NCBI GenBank assembly: GCA_964353355.1
Contig: CAYGVT010000126.1
Location: forward strand, 1-28,341
DNA from: CAYGVT01 sp964353355
GTDB lineage: Archaea > Thermoplasmatota > DTKX01 > GCA-020343715
Direction: 5' to 3'
Length of the DNA stretch: 28,341 bases
Part shown: positions 23,419 to 28,341 of the stretch, piece after piece
Layout of the letters: each line of letters starts with the position of its first letter
How positions within the stretch are numbered: the first letter of the stretch is position 1
Program-made: the position numbers and the translations under genes
The notes under the pieces: generated by a model
What the model was told of the DNA's origin: nothing
The model's input: only the letters and a program-made list of their open reading frames with translations
The model's database searches: none

Positions 23419-23751
23419 ATGGCACGTGAAAACATCAAGGGAAGAAAACAGGATGGAGCGGACGCAGTGGCCAATCTTAAGAAGGACGTGGAGAACAGGA
23501 TGGCCGATGCAAAGGCCAATGTGAAGAAGACGAAGGCCGATATTGCGAACACGGTGGACCACGTGAAGGCCAATGTGAAGGCCGACGTGTCGAAGATGAA
23601 GGCGGATGCGACCGAGGTCGGTGCGAAGCGGACGGCAAAGCACGTAAAGGCCAACGTGAAGGCGCTTGTCGAGAAGTCGAGGTCCAATGTGAAGCGCTAC
23701 GAGGCATATGCCGAGGCCGATGCTGAGAGGGCGAAGACACGCGCCAAGTAG
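23419..23751 (+). CDS. LEA-like/apolipoprotein-like repeat protein, 110 aa
   Basis: A highly charged, Ala/Lys-rich helical protein in which VKANVKAD, KANVKKTKAD and MADAKANVKK variants recur about every 11-15 residues and no aromatic residue appears until the C-terminal Tyr residues. It has no Cys or Trp. This resembles group 3 LEA and related stress or DNA/membrane-binding amphipathic proteins, but the similarity is compositional. A GAGGAGGCAATAGAA ribosome site precedes the ATG, which fixes the start, and TATA-like gtatagtt lies about 65 bases upstream. Upstream is the divergent PKD gene; 48 bases downstream is the Fic gene, probably in the same unit. Confidence 0.7.
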   Translation: MARENIKGRKQDGADAVANLKKDVENRMADAKANVKKTKADIANTVDHVKANVKADVSKMKADATEVGAKRTAKHVKANVKALVEKSRSNVKRYEAYAEADAERAKTRAK

Positions 23752-23799
23752 GCCTGCTGAATTGACGAAAATGATGAAAATGTGCGGGGGAGACACATC

Positions 23800-24681
23800 A
23801 TGGTCAAAGTACGCATGAAGGGCGGGAAGAACTACTACTACCTGGAGCACAGCTTCAGGCATGGCAGGCGGGTCGTGAAGCGCGAGAGATATCTGGGGAC
23901 CACGGTCCCAAATAACATCGACAGCATCAAGCGCGATTTCATGGACGAGATATACAGGGAGCTCTGGTCCGAGGACCTGGACAAGGTCAAGGCGGGATAC
24001 GCGAAGCATCGCAAGGCCCTCTCCCAGTCGGCGAGGAGGAAGGCCACCAGCGCCTTCGCCACGACCTTCACCTGCAACTCGTGCAGGATGGAGGGTTCGC
24101 TGCTCACCCTGAGCGAGACCGCCGCCCTGCTCGAGGAGGGGGTCGTGCCCCCCATGAAGTCCATCTCCGACATCAAGGAGGCGGAGGCCCACAGGGACGC
24201 ATTCCACGAGATGTTGAGGTACAGGCGTGACGTCTCGATGCGGACCATCCTCTACTTCCACAGGAGGCTGTTCAAGGACTCGAGGAAGGAGATCGCGGGC
24301 AAGCTCAGGGACCATGAGGTGAGGATATCCGGTAGCAACATCGTGGCGCCCCTGGCCGTCGATGTCCGTGTTCAGCTGGTCGATCTCTTCAAACGATATG
24401 GCAAGAGCAGGGCCCACAAGACCCATCCGGTCGAGCTGGCTGGCCTGTTGCACCTCAGGCTCGTCACCATCCTTCCCTTCGCGGACGGGAACGGCAGGGT
24501 GGGCCGGCTCATGATGAACCACATCCTGAACAAGTACGGGTTCCCGATGTTCGACATCCCGTACGAGAGGCGGAACGGTTACTTCCGGGCCCTCGAGAGG
24601 TCCCAGGAGACGGGGGATGACAACACCTTCCTGCACTGGTTCTTCAGGAGATACCTCGCGGAGAACAAGAAGTACCTCTGA
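23800..24681 (+). CDS. Fic-domain protein with the catalytic His replaced by Leu
   Basis: A 293-aa Fic protein with an N-terminal archaeal-type segment (YYYLEHSFRHGRRVVKRERYLG). An inhibitory-helix motif S94-CRM-E98-G99, which matches (S/T)xxxE(G/N), places it in the class with an N-terminal inhibitory helix. The active-site loop reads I-L225-PFADGNGRVGR: the GNGR-x-x-R anion-binding part is intact but the catalytic His of HPFx(D/E)GNGR is Leu (CTT at 24472-24474; one base from CAT). Loss of that His normally abolishes AMP transfer. It may be a dead enzyme used as a binding protein or have a different chemistry; a sequencing error is possible. The ATG at 23800 is supported by GGGGGAG 7 bases before it; an in-frame GTG at 23782 is less likely. 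Confidence 0.9.
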   Translation: MVKVRMKGGKNYYYLEHSFRHGRRVVKRERYLGTTVPNNIDSIKRDFMDEIYRELWSEDLDKVKAGYAKHRKALSQSARRKATSAFATTFTCNSCRMEGSLLTLSETAALLEEGVVPPMKSISDIKEAEAHRDAFHEMLRYRRDVSMRTILYFHRRLFKDSRKEIAGKLRDHEVRISGSNIVAPLAVDVRVQLVDLFKRYGKSRAHKTHPVELAGLLHLRLVTILPFADGNGRVGRLMMNHILNKYGFPMFDIPYERRNGYFRALERSQETGDDNTFLHWFFRRYLAENKKYL

Positions 24682-25102
24682 TGTCCCGGGATGGACGGTG
24701 CCGGCCAAGTGGGCATGGGCGGACATGCCGTCCTCACCATGTCCCCGGTCCCCTCCTGCCACGGGCCAGGGTCAGATGCCCATGATGATGTCCCTGGCCA
24801 ACCATCGGATATTCCAACGTGGAGGGCGGCCGGGCCCGAGCGACGGGCATCTGGACCCACCGGGGCTCGGATGGAGGGGGCAGGCGACGGGCAGCGGCAA
24901 TCAATGCTGCAGCTGAGCCATCCGATATGGCAAGGGGGCGGGGCATCTCCGGGAATTCCCCGCATCCCCTGCCTGCACTGTCCGGGAGGGCCCTTTCATT
25001 TGGTCCGCATTTCCTCTCCCGTGGCCGTGAAGGGGCGAGGAGTGAGCCTCGCAGCTCCACCATGGCGCGCCAGGGCCATGTCCGGGCAGGTCCATCATAA
25101 AG
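24682..25102. other. Intergenic, no supported gene
   Basis: Roughly 420 bases between the Fic gene and the regulator promoter. Frames on both strands are Pro/Arg/Gly-rich and have no recognisable family. I see no repeat, RNA gene or strong terminator in it. It ends at the AT-rich promoter of the HTH-PAS gene. Confidence 0.5.
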
Positions 25103-25133
25103 TACTTATATTCGTGTTCATAATTCATACGAT
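25103..25133 (+). promoter_or_regulatory. Promoter of the HTH-PAS regulator
   Basis: TATA-like TACTTATA at 25103-25110, with an upstream purine (ataaag) that could serve as BRE, lies about 27 bases before the ATG at 25134. The transcript is therefore likely to be leaderless; no ribosome site is seen. Confidence 0.6.
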
Positions 25134-26741
25134 ATGCCTGGTCTGGTGCAGACGCTCTCGCACCTAATACTAGGACAGAAGGGCGGAGAGAACCGGATAC
25201 TCATCATCGAGCTGCTGAGGGAACGCCCCTACAACACGAACCAGCTGGCGGAACGCCTGCATCTGAACTATCGGACGGTCAAGCACCACATAGACATCCT
25301 CCGCGAAAACGGTATGCTGACCCCGTCGACCACTCCGGGTTACGGAGAGGTCTATTTCCTGTCACCCGAGCTTGAGAGGAACTACGAGACCTTCAAGAGC
25401 ATCGTCGTCAAGTTCAAGGGCCCCGCGCTCTCCCATTCGCTCTTCCAACACGTCATCGAACAGACGCACGATGCAGTGATGATATTGGACGAGGAAGAAC
25501 GGGTCATGTTCTGGAACAGGAGCGCCGAGAGACTGCTCGGATACACCGAGGATGAGATCCTCGGGAAGACGGCACCGATCTTCAAGGACCCTAGATTCCT
25601 CAAGCAGGCCTTCAAGGAAGTGGACGGCAAGAACGAGGCGTTGGTGAACGAGATAGCGGGTGAGGATAAGTCGGGAAGGCCGATCGACCTCGAGATCAAC
25701 ATCGACGGCATATCCGACGATGAGGGGAGGATATTCGCATACTCCGTCGTGGCGAGGGACATCGGGGCGAGGAAGCGGACCGAGGAACAGTTGAGGTACC
25801 TCAACGTGCTCCTCACCGCCATGAATGACGTGAACCAGTTGATAAACAGGACGTCGGACACCGACACCCTCATGCAGAAGGCGGCCGACCGGCTCCACGA
25901 CACACATCTGTTCATCGACGTCTCCATCGGCCTGCAGCGCGACCCGGGCAGGGACAGCATCGTCCTTGCCGGGCACAGCGGAGCTCACAGCACTGGACCC
26001 TGGAGGATAGCACCCGACGGGAGCGGGGAGGGACCCGAGTGCGTAAGATCGGTCGCGAGGTCAATGAGGACGGCCATCGTGGACGGGACCGGGGATGGAT
26101 GCCTGGAGTGCGACCGCGGTTGCGGGAACGAAGGCCACACGACCGTGGTAATCCCGATGGAGTACCGGGGGGACCTCATAGGGATATTCAGCGTCGACCT
26201 CTCCCCGGGCCATGCGGTCTATAAAAAAGAGCTCAGCCTCCTCGAGGAGGTCGTGAGGGACCTCACCCTGGCCAGGGTGAAGATGCTGGCAGAGGCCCTC
26301 TCGGTCGAGAACAAGGGCCGATTCTCGTCGGCCCTCTTCGCCGCGAGGAGCGGCGCCTGGGACTGGGACCTCGGGACGGGGATGCTGGTGTGGTCCAACG
26401 GTCTGGAGCGGGTCTTCGGCATCGGCCAGGGCGAGGCCGGGACCACACACGACGCGCTCCTCCAGAGGGTCCACGCCGAGGACCGCGCCAAGGTCGTCGA
26501 TTCGATAAATGTATGTTTGATGGGCAGAAGAGAGTACGACATCGAATATCGCGTGGTATGGCCGGATGGTTCAACCCATTGGATACGCGAGGCCGGGGAC
26601 ATCCTGCTGGGCCCGAACGGCGAACCCGCACACGTGCTGGCGGTCGTGAGCAACATCTCGAAGATTAGGGTGCTGGAGGACGAGCTGCGCAAGAACCTCG
26701 ACGTGGCGCGGGCGCGTCCGGTCGGGGCCCGGAACCGATGA
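25134..26741 (+). CDS. HTH-PAS-GAF-PAS sensor/regulator, no kinase
   Basis: 535 aa. A winged helix at 14-75 (NTNQLAERLHLNYRTVKHHIDILRENG) is of the ArsR-like archaeal type. PAS domain 1 is at about 100-212 (VIEQTHDAVMILDEEERVMFWNRS). A GAF-like domain follows at about 220-385 and contains C303, C323, C326 and C330 (CLECDRGC), a cluster that could bind a metal, haem or iron-sulphur centre. A PAS-3 type domain lies at about 398-515 (GAWDWDLGTGMLVW ... RVVWPDGSTHWIREAG). No histidine-kinase or receiver domain follows; the protein ends shortly after the last PAS. This suggests a one-component transcription regulator that senses a small ligand or redox state. The neighbouring genes are the only clue to its targets. 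Confidence 0.85.
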   Translation: MPGLVQTLSHLILGQKGGENRILIIELLRERPYNTNQLAERLHLNYRTVKHHIDILRENGMLTPSTTPGYGEVYFLSPELERNYETFKSIVVKFKGPALSHSLFQHVIEQTHDAVMILDEEERVMFWNRSAERLLGYTEDEILGKTAPIFKDPRFLKQAFKEVDGKNEALVNEIAGEDKSGRPIDLEINIDGISDDEGRIFAYSVVARDIGARKRTEEQLRYLNVLLTAMNDVNQLINRTSDTDTLMQKAADRLHDTHLFIDVSIGLQRDPGRDSIVLAGHSGAHSTGPWRIAPDGSGEGPECVRSVARSMRTAIVDGTGDGCLECDRGCGNEGHTTVVIPMEYRGDLIGIFSVDLSPGHAVYKKELSLLEEVVRDLTLARVKMLAEALSVENKGRFSSALFAARSGAWDWDLGTGMLVWSNGLERVFGIGQGEAGTTHDALLQRVHAEDRAKVVDSINVCLMGRREYDIEYRVVWPDGSTHWIREAGDILLGPNGEPAHVLAVVSNISKIRVLEDELRKNLDVARARPVGARNR

Positions 26742-26801
26742 CAGGATTTGCGCCGAATCCTGCATCAAATTGCATATGATGTTGGCATAAAGGCATTATC
26801 A

Positions 26802-27188
26802 ATGGGGGGCATCGATGGGCCCGTGGAATCTGATGCCTCTGGCCCCTACGAACCCACGTCCGTGGCCGAGATGTCGTCGGGGGACCTCATCCTCGCCGGT
26901 CCCGTTGACGATGTCTGGATACTCCAGATGGCGTCCGCGCTCACCGCGACGGGAGGCCGCCAGGTCGTCCTGGTCGGTGGCGCCCGGACGCCCAATGTGT
27001 TCGTGCGGCCAGGCACCTCAGCGGCCCTCGTGACGAGCCCGATGGCCCAGGGAGCTGAAGGGGCCGACCAGTCGGTCACGCTCATCGCCGGTCCATCGCA
27101 GGACGATGCGGTGTCGACTCGAGCCGACGCGGTCGCGTCGGGCCCCAGCACCGTCATGGAAAATGGAGGCGGGCTGGATGGGCACTGA
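26802..27188 (+). CDS. Hypothetical protein, 128 aa
   Basis: I do not recognise it. Codon use (G/C in most third positions) matches the neighbours. The centre contains DLILAGPVDDVWILQMASALT, GRQVVLVGGARTPNVFVRPG and VTLIAGPSQDDAV segments that alternate like strands and helices of a small alpha/beta fold, and the tail is Gly/Ser-rich. It begins with ATG at 26802; the frame extends back to a TTG at 26748. An AT-rich region (gcatatgatgttggcataaag) precedes it, consistent with a leaderless start. Whether it is functional is uncertain. Confidence 0.5.
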   Translation: MGGIDGPVESDASGPYEPTSVAEMSSGDLILAGPVDDVWILQMASALTATGGRQVVLVGGARTPNVFVRPGTSAALVTSPMAQGAEGADQSVTLIAGPSQDDAVSTRADAVASGPSTVMENGGGLDGH

Positions 27189-27190
27189 CC

Positions 27191-27321
27191 GTGCGATGGT
27201 CCCACATCGGGATAGGCGCCGTCAACGTGCTCCTGACGGGCGGGCTCATGGACGGTCCCTTCCCGCGACATTACTGGCCATCATCGTATTGGCGCTGATG
27301 GGCCTCAGAAGGAAGAGATAG
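27191..27321 (+). pseudogene. Possible frameshifted small two-TM protein
   Basis: A GTG at 27191 starts VRWSHIGIGAVNVLLTGGLMDG, which resembles an N-terminal membrane segment, but the frame ends at TGA after 35 codons. In another frame the next bases read ATLLAIIVLALMGLRRKR and stop (TAG at 27319-27321), a typical C-terminal TM with basic anchor. A single-base indel around the C-rich tract near 27255-27265 would join them into a ~45-aa two-TM protein. Because it rests on one presumed frameshift this is tentative; it may be a sequencing error or a decayed gene. Confidence 0.3.
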
Positions 27322-27350
27322 GAACCGACAGAGACGGAAGGTGACGAGAA

Positions 27351-27470
27351 ATGGCAAAGAAGAGCAGGGGAGGAAGGATGACGGCGGCGAAGGGACGCGC
27401 GGCGAAGGCGGCCGGTGGACGCGGTCGCGTGAAGGACCGCAAGGCCGGCAAGAGGATCATGAAGACCTGA
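27351..27470 (+). CDS. 39-aa very basic peptide
   Basis: A short gene encoding MAKKSRGGRMTAAKGRAAKA and then AGGRGRVKDRKAGKRIMKT; about a third of the residues are Lys or Arg, with many Ala and Gly and no acidic residue except D29. It resembles a histone tail or a ribosome/nucleic-acid-binding peptide. The evidence for translation is good: a GGTGA ribosome site lies 6 bases before the ATG, the frame ends at TGA, and the next gene begins 14 bases downstream with its own GGGGGG tract, so they form an operon. Confidence 0.65.
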   Translation: MAKKSRGGRMTAAKGRAAKAAGGRGRVKDRKAGKRIMKT

Positions 27471-27484
27471 GGGGGGATGGACCC

Positions 27485-27820
27485 ATGGTCGCGACCCTCG
27501 AAGGGACCTTGTTGTTGTTCCTGATCGCGCTGCTCATCTCGACCATCATCATCTACTTCATCACGAGCCTGTTCGGGGAGAGCGAGGGCATAGGGACTGC
27601 CATACTGGCCGCCCTGGTCGGTACGGTCGTCTACGCCCTCGTGTTCTACTTCCTGGGCCAGGGGCTCCTGGCGGGATTGGTTGCGGGCTTGGTCTGGCTG
27701 ATGGCCCTGATGGGGCTCTACAATATGAGCTTCCCGAAGGCGCTCGGGACGGCTGTCGTCGTCTGGGTCGTCGCCATCATCGTCGGCTGGTTCCTGCCCA
27801 CGCTCGGCGGGCCGTTCTGA
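27485..27820 (+). CDS. Small four-TM membrane protein, 111 aa
   Basis: Four hydrophobic segments at about 6-28, 36-57, 59-80 and 86-106, with a single acidic loop (GESEGIG) and few charged residues elsewhere. No family is recognised. The start at 27485 has a GGGGGGAT ribosome tract 7 bases upstream. An earlier in-frame start at 27341 overlaps the 39-aa gene and would add an unlikely charged N-terminus. It is probably co-transcribed with that peptide. Confidence 0.75.
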   Translation: MVATLEGTLLLFLIALLISTIIIYFITSLFGESEGIGTAILAALVGTVVYALVFYFLGQGLLAGLVAGLVWLMALMGLYNMSFPKALGTAVVVWVVAIIVGWFLPTLGGPF

Positions 27821-27935
27821 ATGAGTTCGCAAGCGGCCGGCTTTGAACAGGACGGTGCGATGTGCGCCGTCCGGCAGCACCAGGCCGGGCCTTCGGTGCC
27901 TTTTGCGCGGGTGACAACGGCCTGCGCGGCAGTGG

Positions 27936-28013
27936 TGGCGGGCATGCGGGCATCTGAACCCCGGACCGCCAGCCTGGGATGCTGGTGGCGCATCCAATCC
28001 GGGCCACTTGCCT
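27936..28013 (-). pseudogene. Decayed tRNA gene, element B (anticodon loop reads CCC, Gly)
   Basis: Homologue of element A (about 70 percent identical by eye). On the minus strand: 5' arm AGGCAAG, D-arm words TGGCC and GGATTGG, anticodon stem CCAGC/GCTGG around the loop ATCCCAG (anticodon CCC), T-loop TTCAGAT, acceptor 3' strand CATGCCC and a terminal G-CCA. The T-stem CGGGG/GCCCG pairs at 4 of 5 (G-G at the normally invariant 53-61 pair), the acceptor at 5 of 7. The broken pair and the lack of paired D-stem argue against a working tRNA. Changes differ from those in element A, so an ancestral tRNA with T-stem CGGGG/CCCCG seems to have decayed independently in both. Confidence 0.6.
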
Positions 28014-28175
28014 CGGGCCTCCCCTTGCATGGCCAGGTCGCATTCGAGCGGCGTGACCTGGGGCGCAGGGGAACCCCCTCCAACATAACATAGATGCGCG
28101 TGCCCGGGTGCCTGCGGCAGATGCCCGCAAGTGCTTCGCGGCGGATGGGAAGCGCCCCGTTCGGATGGTGGGTCG

Positions 28176-28199
28176 TGCGCCCTGAGATGGCAGGGCGCA
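28176..28199 (-). terminator. Hairpin after the partial EDWKF gene
   Basis: Perfect 9-bp arms, tgcgccctg at 28176-28184 and cagggcgca at 28191-28199, with a 6-base loop, 17 bases past the stop of the partial gene at 28216. As with the other copy, a GC hairpin follows the gene but there is no clear T-run. Confidence 0.5.
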
Positions 28200-28215
28200 T
28201 CCGACCGCTCCTCGC

Positions 28216-28341
28216 TCACTTCTTGCTGTGATGCTTCACGAAGGCCTTCGCATGCAGCTCGACGCGCATGCCCTCCTTGGATTCCTCGATGGTGAACTTC
28301 CAGTCCTCCAGCTTCGCATCGATGTCCTTGAACCATTCCTT
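28216..28341 (-). CDS. Small EDWKF-family protein, copy 3 (truncated at window edge)
   Basis: Only the last 41 residues are inside the window (minus strand, KEWFKDIDAKLEDWKFTIEE, then SKEGMRVELHAKAFVKHHSKK and a TGA). They align to copy 1 with about 70 percent identity (KDWFKDLDAKVEDWKFTIEE, then TKQGTRVELHAVAFVKHQGKE). The DNA is also similar, and the gene is likewise followed by a GC hairpin and a tRNA-derived element. The N-terminus and promoter lie beyond the window. Confidence 0.75.
   Translation of the reverse strand, partial: KEWFKDIDAKLEDWKFTIEESKEGMRVELHAKAFVKHHSKK

Noticed and set aside
23383..24762. 459-aa minus-strand frame opposite the LEA-like and Fic genes
   Set aside because: Shadow; the plus-strand Fic loop and ribosome sites are unmistakable.

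Overview
The window looks archaeal, most likely from a GC-rich euryarchaeon or Thermoplasmata-type lineage; this is an inference, because no rRNA or taxonomic marker is present. The support is AT-rich TATA boxes about 25 bases before genes, several transcripts that appear leaderless, GGTGA/GGAGG ribosome sites on the others, archaeal-style HTH-PAS and DUF4143 ATPase families, and PKD/FN3 surface proteins. Coding DNA is GC-rich by eye and the promoters stand out as AT islands.

Left third (about 1-9300): an accessory or defence island. It holds a HEPN/minimal nucleotidyltransferase pair between two copies of a ~100-bp G-rich repeat, two related tyrosine recombinases, two AAA+ ATPases of the DUF4143 type, and an AbiEi/AbiEii-type pair with the debris of another AbiEi copy beside it. 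Nearly every unit has its own TATA box surrounded by dyad repeats, as expected of self-regulated cassettes. The two recombinases share an N-terminal peptide and a conserved 24-bp box just upstream of the TATA element, which also fixes the start of the second one.

Middle (9409-19128, all minus strand): six large, unusual structural genes with no recognisable catalytic domain. They are a 738-aa two-TM coiled-coil protein, a bactofilin-like beta-helix protein, a protein with a zinc ribbon at each end, an uncharacterised 229-aa protein, an SPFH/band-7 protein with a terminal zinc ribbon, and a 1197-aa secreted/membrane protein with FN3 domains outside and a twelve-CxxC DnaJ-like cysteine-rich domain inside. 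I read this as a membrane-scaffold or cytoskeleton-like assembly and as the best candidate for an undescribed system.

Right third (19200-28341): two homologous, decayed tRNA-derived elements, one abutting the tail of a dead DUF4143 ATPase gene, each lie downstream of a member of a small protein family with the signature EDWKF. A third family member heads a three-gene operon with a protein-kinase-like gene. Further right are a PKD-TM protein, a LEA-like repeat protein, a Fic-domain protein whose catalytic histidine is replaced by leucine, an HTH-PAS-GAF-PAS regulator, and a set of small proteins (a 39-aa basic peptide and a four-TM protein) too short or too simple to assign.
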